DNA of 11,648 nt from JBECKR01 sp040235415 (GTDB lineage Bacteria; Acidobacteriota; Polarisedimenticolia; Polarisedimenticolales; Polarisedimenticolaceae). Both the position numbers and the translations under genes were made by a program. How positions within the stretch are numbered: position 1 is the stretch's first letter; each line of letters begins with the position of its first letter. Under the pieces are notes generated by a model that was not told where the DNA came from, did no database searches, and saw nothing but the letters and a program-made list of their open reading frames with translations. Where the stretch lies: the NCBI GenBank assembly GCA_040235415.1, contig JBECKR010000373.1, forward strand, positions 1 through 11,648, written 5' to 3'. Below, in pieces: positions 1-7,860 of this stretch.

Positions 1-1
1 C

Positions 2-436
2 TTCGCGCCCGCGCTCCTGCGGACCGAGACCGCCGGCTCCGGCGCCGGGCCCGTGCACACGCACGAGGTGTTCGGCCCGGTGGCGACCATCCTGCCGTAC
101 GACGGCGACACCGCTTCGGCCGCGGCGCCCGTCGGGCTCGGCGGCGGCATGCTCGTGACGTCGCTGTACGCCGACGACGAGACGCAGGTCGCGGCGTTCT
201 TCGAGGCCGGCGGGGCGCACTGCGGGCGGCTGTACCTCGGCTCGGCGAAGATGGCGGAGCAGGCCCCCGGCTCCGGCGTCGCGCTGCCGCAGTCGCAGCA
301 CGGTGGACCGGGCCGCGCCGGCGGCGGTTCCGAGCTCGGCGGCCTGCGCGCGCTCGACCTCTACACCCAGCGTGTCGCGCTCCAGGGCAGCCGCCCGATG
401 CTGGAACGCCTGGGGACATTCCTCCCGAACCGCTAG
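2..436 (+). CDS. PaaZ/BoxD-type aldehyde dehydrogenase, C-terminal fragment (5' end outside window)
   Basis: The reading frame is open from base 2, giving 144 codons before the TAG at 434-436. The visible part is the C-terminal catalytic/oligomerisation region of an aldehyde dehydrogenase. HEVFGP (fragment residues 21-26) is the family ExFGP cofactor-binding motif. LPQSQHGGPGRAGGGSELGG and the following LYTQRVALQG closely match the tail of the dehydrogenase half of PaaZ and of BoxD, which oxidise ring-opened CoA semialdehydes in phenylacetate or benzoate breakdown. The catalytic Cys and Glu lie upstream of the window. PaaZ of E. coli continues into a MaoC-like hydratase domain, but this protein stops right after the dehydrogenase fold, so it is the stand-alone type. 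The last residues (GTFLPNR) and the stop are encoded by one arm of an inverted repeat, so the native tail was probably replaced. The exact aldehyde substrate cannot be read from this fragment. Confidence 0.85.
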   Translation, partial: FAPALLRTETAGSGAGPVHTHEVFGPVATILPYDGDTASAAAPVGLGGGMLVTSLYADDETQVAAFFEAGGAHCGRLYLGSAKMAEQAPGSGVALPQSQHGGPGRAGGGSELGGLRALDLYTQRVALQGSRPMLERLGTFLPNR

Positions 437-511
437 TTCCTTCACCCGGCGCCTTGCGTGAACGCCACTCCCCCGGCGCGAAGTATTGGCGTTCCGGGAG
501 GAATGTCCCCA
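403..511. repeat. REP-like nested inverted repeat
   Basis: TGGGGACATTCCTCCCG at 411-427 is a perfect 17-bp inverted match to 495-511. GGAACGCC at 403-410 is the inverted match of GGCGTTCC at 488-495. A shorter hairpin pairs GAACGCCA (460-467) with TGGCGTTC (487-494). The arms are about 67 bp apart and could form one large cruciform or alternative smaller hairpins. This resembles paired REP/BIME elements mobilised by REP-associated Y1 transposases (RAYTs), though no such gene is in the window. The left arm lies inside the aldehyde dehydrogenase gene and the right arm ends just 4 bp before the -35 box of the next promoter. It could also act as a bidirectional transcription-stop structure, although it lacks a T-tract. 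Confidence 0.7.
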
Positions 512-515
512 CTCC

Positions 516-544
516 TTGACCCCTCGGAAGCGGGTCGATAGACT
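516..544 (+). promoter_or_regulatory. Sigma-70-type promoter for the OPT transporter gene
   Basis: TTGACC (516-521) and TAGACT (539-544) are separated by 17 bp, the optimal spacing for housekeeping sigma factors. They match the consensus hexamers at 5 and 4 of 6 positions. Transcription would start near 551, leaving a leader of about 29 nt that contains the Shine-Dalgarno GGAGGG at 571-576. The promoter is seen only as a sequence match. Confidence 0.55.
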
Positions 545-579
545 CGCCCGGCTGCCCGCAGGGCACGATCGGAGGGTCG

Positions 580-2559
580 ATGGCTGACAAGGCGTTCAAA
601 CCGTACGTCCCCGCCTCGCAGAGCATGGCCGAGCTGACGGTCAAGGCGGTCGGGCTCGGGATCGTGATGGCCGTCTTCTTGGGCGCCGCCAACGCGTACC
701 TCGGGATGCGGGCGGGGCTGACGGTCGCGGCGACGTTCCCGGCCGCGGTCGTGGCGATGGCCGCCTTGCGGATTTTCGGTGGGACGATCCTGGAGGAGAA
801 CGTCGCGCGGACGACCGCGTCGGTCGGCGAGGCGCTCGTCGCGGGCGCGATCTTCACGCTGCCGGCGTTCGTCATCAGCGGCGCCTGGGACCACGTGCAC
901 TACTGGGAGAGCACCGCGATCATGATGATCGGCGGCGTGCTCGGCGTGCTGTTCGTCATTGTCCTGCGGCGCACCCTTACGGTCGAGGCCGACCTGCCGT
1001 TCCCCGAGAGCGTCGCGGCCGCCGAGATCGTCAAGGCCGGCCAGGGCGGCGCGACCGGCGCGGGGCTCGTGTTCGGCGCCATGGCGTTCGCGGGCGCGTG
1101 GGAGTTCGTGAAGAACTCGAACGGCGTCCAGGTCGTGCACGAGAGCATCCGCCGGTTTTTCGAGCTGCCACGGTCCGCCGTCAACATGTTCGGGCAGAAG
1201 CTCGAGTACGCCGGCGGGATGCTGCTCGCGTCCCCCGCCGCCTCCCCCGCGCTCGTCGGGGTCGGCTACATCGTGGGAATGCGGGTCTCGGCCGTGCTGT
1301 TCAGCGGCGCGGTGTTCGGCTGGCTGCTGCTGGTCCCGCTCGCGCTGTTTTTGAATCCGGCGCTGCGCACGACGTTCGGCGCGGAGCACTCGACGATCGA
1401 GCTCGCGACGTCGGTGTGGAGCAGCCAGATCCGCCCGCTCGCGGTCGGCACCATGATCGTCGCCGCGTTCTACACCCTGTGGAACCTGCGGACTTCGCTC
1501 TTCGCCGGGATCTCGAAGGCGTTCGCGCACTTCGGCGTCGGCGGCCCGGCGCTCGACCGCACCGACCAGGACATGAACTTCAAGCGCGTGTTCGCCGGGA
1601 TCATCCTGCTCGCGGTCCCGATGGCCGGGCTGTACTACTACTTCTCGCAGTCGGTGCTCGGCACGATCTTCCTGACCGCGGTCATGCTCGTGCTCGGGTT
1701 CCTGTTCGCCGCCGTCGCCGGTTACCTCGTCGGCCTGATCGGGAGCTCGAACAACCCGATCTCGGGCCTGACGCTCAGCACGCTGCTGATCTCGGCCGTG
1801 CTCATGGTCCTGATCGGGGTCACGGACATCCACGGCGTCGAGGCCGTGCTCGCGATCGCGGGGGTCATCTGCTGCGCGGCGGGGATCGCCGGCGACATGA
1901 TGCAGGACCTCAAGGTCGGACACATCCTGGGCGGCACCCCGTGGCGCATGGAGATCGCCGAGATCCTCGGCGTGATCGCGGCGGCCGCGGTGCTGGCGCT
2001 GCCGCTCAACGCCCTCGACAAGGTCTACCACATCGGCAGCGCCGAGCTGCCCGCCCCCCAGGCCGGGCTGATGGCGCTGATGGCCAAGGGGATCGTCGGC
2101 GGCGAGATGGCGTGGCCGCTCGTCCTGACCGGCATGTTCATGGCGGTGGCGCTGATCCTGATCAAGTCGCCGTCGCCGATGCTGATCGCGGTCGGGATGT
2201 ACCTGCCGTTCGAGTCGACCGCGGCGATCTTCGTCGGCGGCCTGATCAAGTGGGTGCTCGAGAAGCGCCTCGCGGCACGCCACGCGACCGACGAGGAGAA
2301 GACCCGCGCCGAGAACGCCGGGACATTGCTTTCCTCCGGGTTCATCGCGGGAGAGTCGCTGATGGCGGTGATCCTCGCGTTCATCGTGCTCGGCAATGAG
2401 CTCCGCGGCGGCAAGGGCAGCCCCCTGCCGCATCTCCCGCTGCCCGAAGGGCTCGCGGCGTTCCTCGGCGCCCTCATCTTCCTCGTCCTGCTCTACCTCC
2501 TGACCTCGATTCCGCTCAAGCGCATGAAGTCCGGCATGCCGGCGACCAAGATCGACTGA
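580..2559 (+). CDS. OPT-family oligopeptide transporter
   Basis: This 659-residue integral membrane protein belongs to the OPT superfamily, which imports small peptides or metal chelates across the cytoplasmic membrane, driven by protons. Family hallmarks occur in order: NAYLGMRAGLTVAATFP near the N-terminus, LEENVARTTASVGEALVAGA from residue 71, LPFPESVAAAEIVKAG from residue 139, SNNPISGLT (residues 390-398) and AGDMMQDLKVGHILGGTP from residue 437. Hydrophobic segments recur along the whole chain, consistent with the many-helix OPT fold, and the length is normal for bacterial members. The ATG at 580 is preceded by GGAGGG and the conserved region begins soon after it. The chain ends with a short basic tail (LKRMKSGMPATKID). 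The gene has its own promoter and appears monocistronic, since the next gene seems to carry a separate leaderless promoter. The substrate (peptide or metal chelate) cannot be decided from sequence. Confidence 0.92.
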   Translation: MADKAFKPYVPASQSMAELTVKAVGLGIVMAVFLGAANAYLGMRAGLTVAATFPAAVVAMAALRIFGGTILEENVARTTASVGEALVAGAIFTLPAFVISGAWDHVHYWESTAIMMIGGVLGVLFVIVLRRTLTVEADLPFPESVAAAEIVKAGQGGATGAGLVFGAMAFAGAWEFVKNSNGVQVVHESIRRFFELPRSAVNMFGQKLEYAGGMLLASPAASPALVGVGYIVGMRVSAVLFSGAVFGWLLLVPLALFLNPALRTTFGAEHSTIELATSVWSSQIRPLAVGTMIVAAFYTLWNLRTSLFAGISKAFAHFGVGGPALDRTDQDMNFKRVFAGIILLAVPMAGLYYYFSQSVLGTIFLTAVMLVLGFLFAAVAGYLVGLIGSSNNPISGLTLSTLLISAVLMVLIGVTDIHGVEAVLAIAGVICCAAGIAGDMMQDLKVGHILGGTPWRMEIAEILGVIAAAAVLALPLNALDKVYHIGSAELPAPQAGLMALMAKGIVGGEMAWPLVLTGMFMAVALILIKSPSPMLIAVGMYLPFESTAAIFVGGLIKWVLEKRLAARHATDEEKTRAENAGTLLSSGFIAGESLMAVILAFIVLGNELRGGKGSPLPHLPLPEGLAAFLGALIFLVLLYLLTSIPLKRMKSGMPATKID

Positions 2560-2595
2560 GGCTCGGCCCGGCGGGCGCCCGCGTCCGCCCGGCGC

Positions 2596-2601
2596 TAAGA
2601 T
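2596..2601 (+). promoter_or_regulatory. -10 element of a probable leaderless promoter for the PqqD-family gene
   Basis: TAAGAT ends 6 bp before the ATG at 2608. This is the placement expected when transcription starts at or next to the start codon. No Shine-Dalgarno sequence precedes the ATG, which fits a leaderless mRNA. No convincing -35 box is visible in the very GC-rich stretch upstream. Confidence 0.5.
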
Positions 2602-2607
2602 GACCGC

Positions 2608-2973
2608 ATGATGGCGGCCGCGAACGACCCGAACCGCCTCGACCTCGATCTCGTCCCGGAGCGCGCACGGGAGTGGCGCGTGACGGACGAGGGCCGCGTG
2701 CGCGTGCTCGAGCCGCGCTACGGCTCGGGGCCGATCGGGCGCTGGCTCGCGACGCGCCTGACCCGCCCCAACATCGAGATCCGGCTCGACGACATCGGGA
2801 GCGCGGTGTGGCAGGCGTGCGACGGCGAGACCAGCGTCGGCGAGATCGCCGAGCGCCTGCGAGAGCGGTTCGGCGAGCGGGTCGAGCCGGCCCGGGACCG
2901 CCTCGGGACGTTCCTCCGGCAGATGGAGCACACCCACATGATCCGGATGAAGGAGCCGAACGGCCGTCGTTGA
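2608..2973 (+). CDS. Stand-alone PqqD-family (RRE-like) protein
   Basis: This is a 121-residue soluble protein. Residues about 57-115 match the PqqD fold: IRLDDIGSAVW (58-68), CDGETSVGEIAERLRERFG (71-89), then a helix with VEPARDRLGTFLRQ and a hydrophobic end (HMI). PqqD domains bind leader peptides and present them to radical-SAM or other maturation enzymes in PQQ and other RiPP pathways. Related domains occur alone in many genomes with unknown partners. An N-terminal extension of about 55 residues, with the basic segment RWLATRLTRP, precedes the domain. No PQQ precursor, radical-SAM/SPASM enzyme or other RiPP gene is nearby, so a role in PQQ synthesis is not supported. The second ATG (2611) is an alternative start; 2608 fits the -10 spacing slightly better. 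The gene lies 48 bp after the OPT gene, and a link to peptide transport is only a guess. Confidence 0.8.
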   Translation: MMAAANDPNRLDLDLVPERAREWRVTDEGRVRVLEPRYGSGPIGRWLATRLTRPNIEIRLDDIGSAVWQACDGETSVGEIAERLRERFGERVEPARDRLGTFLRQMEHTHMIRMKEPNGRR

Positions 2974-3121
2974 GCCGCCGTCCCTCCCCCGGTTTCGCAC
3001 TCCCCCGTTTTCCCACGATTTCGACGCCCCCGGTCCCGATCCACGCTGATGCGCCTGAATCAAGTACGCTTGTGGACCGCCCGTGTCCGCTTGGGCCCCG
3101 GTGGGCCCGGGAGCACCGCAC

Positions 3122-3127
3122 TAGGAT
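3122..3127 (+). promoter_or_regulatory. Candidate -10 box for the nifJ operon
   Basis: TAGGAT stands alone in a GC-rich 208-bp gap (2974-3181) between the PqqD-family gene and nifJ. A start near 3134 would give a leader of about 48 nt holding AAGGAG (3170-3175), 6 nt before the nifJ ATG. No good -35 box is at the usual spacing. GGGCCC-CGGT-GGGCCC (3093-3108) upstream can form a 6-bp hairpin and might be regulatory. The rest of the gap holds C-rich runs with short T stretches (2985-3037) and no gene that I can support. Confidence 0.35.
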
Positions 3128-3181
3128 GCACGCGGGACCGGGGAGCCCCGCCCTTCCTCCCCGCCGCTGAAGGAGACGACG

Positions 3182-6100
3182 ATGCCGGAGACCAGCCACG
3201 TCATGGTGGACGCGAACGAGGCCACCGCCTCGGTGGCCCACCGGACCAACGAGGTCATCGCGATCTACCCCATCACCCCGTCGTCCGGCATGGGGGAGCT
3301 GTGCGACGAGTGGTCCGCGCTCGGGCGTACCAACATCTGGGGGGTCGTCCCCGAGGTCGCCGAGATGCAGGCCGAGGGCGGCGCCGCGGGAGCGATCCAC
3401 GGCGCGCTGCAGGCCGGCGCCCTGGCGACGACGTTCACCGCCTCCCAGGGGCTGCTGCTGATGGTGCCGAACCTGTACAAGATCGCCGGCGAGCTGACCG
3501 GCTTCTGCATGCACGTCGCCGCCCGCTCGGTCGCCACCCACGCGCTGTCGATCTTCGGCGACCACTCCGACGTGTACGCCTGCCGCCAGACCGGCTTCGC
3601 CATGCTGGCGTCCGGATCGGTGCAGGAGGCCCACGACTTCGCCCTGATCGGCCAAGCCGCGGCTCTGCGCTCGCGCGTTCCCGTGCTGCACTTCTTCGAC
3701 GGCTTCCGCACCTCGCACGAGATCGCGCGCACCCGGATGCTGTCGGACGACGACCTGCGCTTCATGATCCCGGATGATCTCGTGCGCGAGCACCGCGCTC
3801 GGGCGTTGACGCCGGACCGTCCGCAGATCCGCGGCACCGCGCAGAACCCCGACGTGTTCTTCCAGGCGCGCGAGGCCGTGAACCCGTTCTACCTCGCCGC
3901 TCCCGGAATCGTGCAGGAGACCATGGACCGCTTCGCGGCCCGCACCGGCCGCGCGTACCGCCTGTTCGACTACGTCGGGCATCCCGAGGCCGAGCGCGTC
4001 GTCGTGATGATGGGCTCGGGCTCGGAGACCGCCCACGAGACGGTCGAGTGGCTGGTCGAGCGCGGGGAGAAGGTCGGGCTCGTCAAAGTCCGGCTGTACC
4101 GCCCGTTCGACGTCGAGCGCCTCGCCTCCGCGCTTCCGCGCACCGTTCGGGGGATCGCGGTCCTCGACCGCTCGAAGGAGCCCGGTGCGGTCGGCGAGCC
4201 GCTGTACCTCGACGTCGTGGGCGGGCTCCGCGAGCTCGCGGACGAAGGCCGCTCTCCCCTCGCCGTAGAGCCGCGCGTCCTCGGCGGGCGCTACGGACTG
4301 TCGTCGAAGGAGTTCACGCCGGCGATGGTCAAGGCCGCGCTCGACGAGCTCGACGCGGAGCGGCCGAAGCGGCACTTCAGCGTCGGCATCGTCGACGACG
4401 TCACGCGGCAGTCGCTCGAGGTCGACCCCTCGTTCGACATCGAGCCGGACGACGTCGTCCGCGCCGTGTTCTTCGGGCTCGGATCCGACGGCACGGTCGG
4501 CGCGAACAAGAACTCGATCAAGATCATCGGCGAGGAGACCGACCACCACGCCCAGGGCTACTTCGTGTACGACTCGAAGAAGTCCGGCGCGGTCACGATC
4601 TCGCACTTGAGGTTCGGTCCCCGTCCGATCCGCTCGACGTATCTCGTCCGCAAGGCGAGCTTCGTCGCCTGCCACCAGTTCAACTTCCTCGACCGCTACG
4701 ACGTACTCGACCTCGCGGCGCCCGGCGCGACCGTCCTGCTCAACGCGCCGTATCCGGCCGGCGAGGTCTGGGATCGGCTCCCGCTCGAGGTCCAGCGCCA
4801 GGTGATCGACAAGGCGGCGAAGCTCTACGCCATCGACGCCTACAAGGTCGCCGGCGAGACCGGGATGGGCGGCCGGATCAACACCATCATGCAGGTCTGC
4901 TTCTTCGCGATCTCGGGAGTGCTGCCGCGCGAGGAGGCGATCGCGAAGATCAAGCAGGCGATCGAGAAGACCTACGGGCGCAAGGGCCGCGAGGTCATCC
5001 AGCGCAACTTCGCGGCGGTCGACCACACGCTCGCGCACCTGGAGCCGATCGAGGTGCCCGCCGAGGTCACCTCGAAGCGCCGCAAGCCCCCGATCGTCGC
5101 CGAGGCCGCCCCCGACTTCGTGAAGCGCGTCACCGCGGTCATGCTCGCCGGCAAGGGCGACCTCCTGCCGGTGAGCGCGTTCCCGGTCGACGGAACCTGG
5201 CCGAGCGCCACCAGCCGCTGGGAGAAGCGCAACATCGCGCTCGAGATCCCGATCTGGGACCCCGGCATCTGCATCCAGTGCAACAAGTGCGCGCTCGTCT
5301 GCCCGCACGCCACCATCCGCGCCAAGGTCTACCCGCATGACGCACTCGCCGGCGCCCCCGAGACGTTCCGCTCGACCACGTGGAAGGGGCCGGACCTCAA
5401 GGGCGAGGCGTACACCATCCAGGTCGCGCCCGAGGACTGCACCGGCTGCGGCCTGTGCGTGGAGGTCTGCCCCGCGAAGGACAAGTCGAACCCGCGGCAC
5501 AAGGCGATCGACATGCGGCCGCATTCCGAGCACGTCGCCGTCGAGCGCGAGAGCTTCGCGTTCTTCCTCGACCTTCCCGAGGTCGATCGCGGCGCCGTGC
5601 GGCTCGACGTCAAGGGGACGCAGCTGCTGGAGCCGCTGTTCGAGTTCTCGGGGGCGTGCGCCGGCTGCGGCGAGACGCCCTACGTCAAGCTCCTGACCCA
5701 GCTGTTCGGCGACCGCCTGCTGATCGCGAACGCGACGGGATGCTCGTCGATCTACGGCGCCAACCTGCCCACGACGCCGTACGCGGTGAACCGCGACGGC
5801 CGCGGCCCGGCCTGGTCGAACTCGCTGTTCGAGGACAACGCCGAGTTCGGCTTCGGCTTCCGGCTGTCGATCGACACCCACGCCCGGAGCGCCCGCGAGC
5901 TCCTGCGCTCGCTGGAGGCGCACGTCGGGGGCGTGCTCGTCGACGAGATCCTCGGAGCCTCCCAGGACGGTGAGACCTCGATCCGCGCCCAGCGCGCGCG
6001 GATCGCCGCACTGCGCGAGAAGCTCCGGGCGCTCGACCACGCCGACGCCCGCCGGCTCGACGCTCTCGCCGACTACCTCGTGCGCAAGAGCGTCTGGCTC

Positions 6101-6781
6101 GTGGGCGGGGACGGCTGGGCCTACGACATCGGCTACGGCGGGCTCGACCACGTCCTCGCGATGAACCGGGACGTCAACGTGCTGGTGCTCGACACGGAGG
6201 TCTATTCCAACACCGGGGGCCAGCAGTCGAAGGCGACCCCGCTGGGGGCCGCGGCGAAGTTCGCGTACTCCGGCAAGGGGATTCCGAAGAAGGACCTCGG
6301 ACTCGAGGCGATGAGCTACGGCAACGTCTACGTCGCCCGCGTCGCGTTCGGTGCGCGCGACGTCCAGACGGTGCGTGCGCTCGAGGAGGCCGACGCGTAC
6401 GCCGGCCCCTCGCTCGTCATCGCCTACAGCCACTGCATCGCGCACGGATACAACCTCGCGAAGGGCGCCGAGCAGCAGAAGCTCGCGGTGTCGAGCGGGA
6501 TCTGGCCGCTGTACCGCTTCGACCCGAGACGGGCGGCCTCGGGGGACCCGCCGTTGCAGCTCGACTCGGCCGACCCCAAGACGCCCGCGACCGAGTACAT
6601 GCGCAACGAGAACCGCTTCCGCATGGTCGAGAAGCTCGATCCGAAGCGGTTCGAGTTCCTGCAGCGCGAGGCGCAGCGCGTCGCCGCGCAACGGTTCGCG
6701 ATCTACCGTCAGCTCGCCGGAATCACGGTCCCGCAAGACGAGGCCTCCGAGGAGGTCGAAACCGCCGGACGGAACGTCTGA
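3182..6781 (+). CDS. nifJ: Pyruvate:ferredoxin (flavodoxin) oxidoreductase, single-chain
   Basis: This cytoplasmic enzyme oxidises pyruvate and CoA to acetyl-CoA and CO2, reducing ferredoxin or flavodoxin. At 1199 residues it has the usual single-chain length and all domains. The pyruvate/thiamine-side residues Thr32 (YPITPSS), Glu65 and Arg115 sit one position from Thr31, Glu64 and Arg114 of the Desulfovibrio africanus enzyme. The gamma domain carries FGLGSDGTVGANKNSIKIIG. The ferredoxin-like domain has two 4Fe-4S motifs: Cys697/700/703/707 and Cys753/756/759/763. The proximal-cluster cysteines are Cys826, Cys829 (CAGCGE), Cys854 (TGCSS) and Cys1085 (SHC). GGDGWAYDIGYGG (from 975) and YSNTGGQQ with Asn1010 bind thiamine diphosphate and Mg. 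The ATG follows AAGGAG by 6 nt. No residue expected for activity is missing. The name nifJ is used for the family; nothing here implies nitrogen fixation. The stop codon overlaps the next gene's Shine-Dalgarno, which indicates an operon. Confidence 0.97.
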   Translation: MPETSHVMVDANEATASVAHRTNEVIAIYPITPSSGMGELCDEWSALGRTNIWGVVPEVAEMQAEGGAAGAIHGALQAGALATTFTASQGLLLMVPNLYKIAGELTGFCMHVAARSVATHALSIFGDHSDVYACRQTGFAMLASGSVQEAHDFALIGQAAALRSRVPVLHFFDGFRTSHEIARTRMLSDDDLRFMIPDDLVREHRARALTPDRPQIRGTAQNPDVFFQAREAVNPFYLAAPGIVQETMDRFAARTGRAYRLFDYVGHPEAERVVVMMGSGSETAHETVEWLVERGEKVGLVKVRLYRPFDVERLASALPRTVRGIAVLDRSKEPGAVGEPLYLDVVGGLRELADEGRSPLAVEPRVLGGRYGLSSKEFTPAMVKAALDELDAERPKRHFSVGIVDDVTRQSLEVDPSFDIEPDDVVRAVFFGLGSDGTVGANKNSIKIIGEETDHHAQGYFVYDSKKSGAVTISHLRFGPRPIRSTYLVRKASFVACHQFNFLDRYDVLDLAAPGATVLLNAPYPAGEVWDRLPLEVQRQVIDKAAKLYAIDAYKVAGETGMGGRINTIMQVCFFAISGVLPREEAIAKIKQAIEKTYGRKGREVIQRNFAAVDHTLAHLEPIEVPAEVTSKRRKPPIVAEAAPDFVKRVTAVMLAGKGDLLPVSAFPVDGTWPSATSRWEKRNIALEIPIWDPGICIQCNKCALVCPHATIRAKVYPHDALAGAPETFRSTTWKGPDLKGEAYTIQVAPEDCTGCGLCVEVCPAKDKSNPRHKAIDMRPHSEHVAVERESFAFFLDLPEVDRGAVRLDVKGTQLLEPLFEFSGACAGCGETPYVKLLTQLFGDRLLIANATGCSSIYGANLPTTPYAVNRDGRGPAWSNSLFEDNAEFGFGFRLSIDTHARSARELLRSLEAHVGGVLVDEILGASQDGETSIRAQRARIAALREKLRALDHADARRLDALADYLVRKSVWLVGGDGWAYDIGYGGLDHVLAMNRDVNVLVLDTEVYSNTGGQQSKATPLGAAAKFAYSGKGIPKKDLGLEAMSYGNVYVARVAFGARDVQTVRALEEADAYAGPSLVIAYSHCIAHGYNLAKGAEQQKLAVSSGIWPLYRFDPRRAASGDPPLQLDSADPKTPATEYMRNENRFRMVEKLDPKRFEFLQREAQRVAAQRFAIYRQLAGITVPQDEASEEVETAGRNV

Positions 6782-6794
6782 GGAGGAGTCGACG

Positions 6795-7787
6795 ATGGAG
6801 CTCCGCACCCGCTACCTCGGCCTCGACCTCGCCCACCCCCTGATGCCCGGGGCTTCCCCGCTCGTCGACGACGTCGACATGGTGCGCCGACTCGAGGACG
6901 CCGGCGCCCCGGCGATCGTGATGCACTCCCTGTTCGAGGAGCAGCTCGTGCAGGAGGAGCTCGCGACCGTGCGATTCGTCGAGGTGTACGAGAACTCGTT
7001 CGCCGAGGCGTTGTCCTACGCCGCGCCGTCGGACGACTTCCGGCTCGGTCCGGACGAGTACCTCGACCAGATCCGCAAGATCAAGGAGGCGACCGATCTC
7101 CCGGTGATCGGATCGCTGAACGGCACGACGCTCGGGGGTTGGCTGAGCTACGCGGGGCTCATCCAGCAGGCCGGCGCCGACGCCTTGGAGCTCAACGTCT
7201 ACGAGCTCGTGACCGACCCGAACGAGAGCAGCCTGGCTGTCGAGGAGCGCACCGTCCGGATGCTGCAGGCGATCCGCGGGGCGGTCACGATCCCGGTGTC
7301 GGTGAAGCTCTCTCCGTTCCACTCCGGGCTGCCGCACTTCGGCGGTGCGTTGCGGGACGCCGGCGCCCACGGCCTCGTGCTGTTCAACCGCTTCTACCAA
7401 CCGGACATCGACGTCGAGGAGCTCGAGGTCGTGCCGGCGCTGCGGTTCTCGACCTCGGGCGAGCTGCTCCTGCGTCTGCGCTGGATCGCGGTGCTGTCCG
7501 GGCGGCTCGAGTGCGATCTCGCATGCTCCGGGGGGGTGCATCACGCCGTCGACGCGGTCAAGGCGATCATGGCCGGAGCGCATGCGGTCCAGATCGTGTC
7601 GGCACTCCTGCGCAACGGCCCGCAGTACCTGACGACGCTCCGCGACGAGCTCGTGTCTTGGATGGAGGAGCACGAGTACGCCTCGGTCGAGCAGATGCGC
7701 GGCAGCATGAACCTGCTGCGCTGCCCGGACCCGTCGGAGTTCGAGCGCGCGAACTACGTCAAGATCCTGCAGTCGCTCAAGATCTGA
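6795..7787 (+). CDS. Dihydroorotate dehydrogenase-like flavoprotein (nifJ-associated)
   Basis: This 330-residue protein has a predicted FMN-binding TIM-barrel fold of the dihydroorotate dehydrogenase type. It starts 13 bp after nifJ, with AGGAGG at 6781-6786 overlapping the nifJ stop, so the two are probably translationally coupled. Family features include PLMPGASPL near the N-terminus, LELNVYEL (residues 131-138), PVSVKLSPF with Lys171, and near the C-terminus a CSGGVHHAVDAVKAIMAGA phosphate-binding segment. True class 1 enzymes have ELN followed by a Ser-Cys-Pro stretch and use a loop cysteine as catalytic base. Here the ELN is followed by VYELVTDPNESS, without that signature. The protein therefore probably does not act on dihydroorotate, although genome annotations often name it so. 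Homologues next to nifJ are common from general knowledge of such genomes, but their reaction is not known to me. A role as a redox partner or accessory factor of NifJ is inference. Confidence 0.85.
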   Translation: MELRTRYLGLDLAHPLMPGASPLVDDVDMVRRLEDAGAPAIVMHSLFEEQLVQEELATVRFVEVYENSFAEALSYAAPSDDFRLGPDEYLDQIRKIKEATDLPVIGSLNGTTLGGWLSYAGLIQQAGADALELNVYELVTDPNESSLAVEERTVRMLQAIRGAVTIPVSVKLSPFHSGLPHFGGALRDAGAHGLVLFNRFYQPDIDVEELEVVPALRFSTSGELLLRLRWIAVLSGRLECDLACSGGVHHAVDAVKAIMAGAHAVQIVSALLRNGPQYLTTLRDELVSWMEEHEYASVEQMRGSMNLLRCPDPSEFERANYVKILQSLKI

Positions 7788-7790
7788 TCG

Positions 7791-7813
7791 CCGGACCGAA
7801 AGCGTCCGGGTTT
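7791..7813 (+). terminator. Weak hairpin after the nifJ operon
   Basis: CCGGAC (7791-7796) and GTCCGG (7804-7809) pair around a 7-nt loop, beginning 3 bp after the stop of the flavoprotein gene and followed by a short TTT. The stem is short and the T-run poor, so it would be a weak intrinsic terminator at best, or only a 3'-end stabilising structure. Confidence 0.35.
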
Positions 7814-7860
7814 GACGGGAAATGCGGTTCCTCTGGACCCTCGTGGTCGCCTGCCCGCTC

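Noticed and set aside
2571..2582. Perfect 12-bp palindrome GCGGGCGCCCGC as a terminator after the OPT gene
   Set aside because: There is no loop and no T-tract, and such palindromes arise easily at this GC content.
442..3063. Very long minus-strand open frames, here and at 2516-6808 and 6723-11024
   Set aside because: They lie opposite well-identified genes, run across gene boundaries, and translate to Arg/Asp/Gly/Ala-rich low-complexity sequence. They are expected by-products of high-GC codon use.
3065..3095. Possible Rex (redox repressor) site TTGTG before nifJ
   Set aside because: Only one half-site (TTGTG) is present; the matching CACAA half is missing.
3182..6781. Nitrogen-fixation context suggested by the name nifJ
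   Set aside because: No nif structural or assembly gene is nearby, and this enzyme family is widely used for general pyruvate oxidation.
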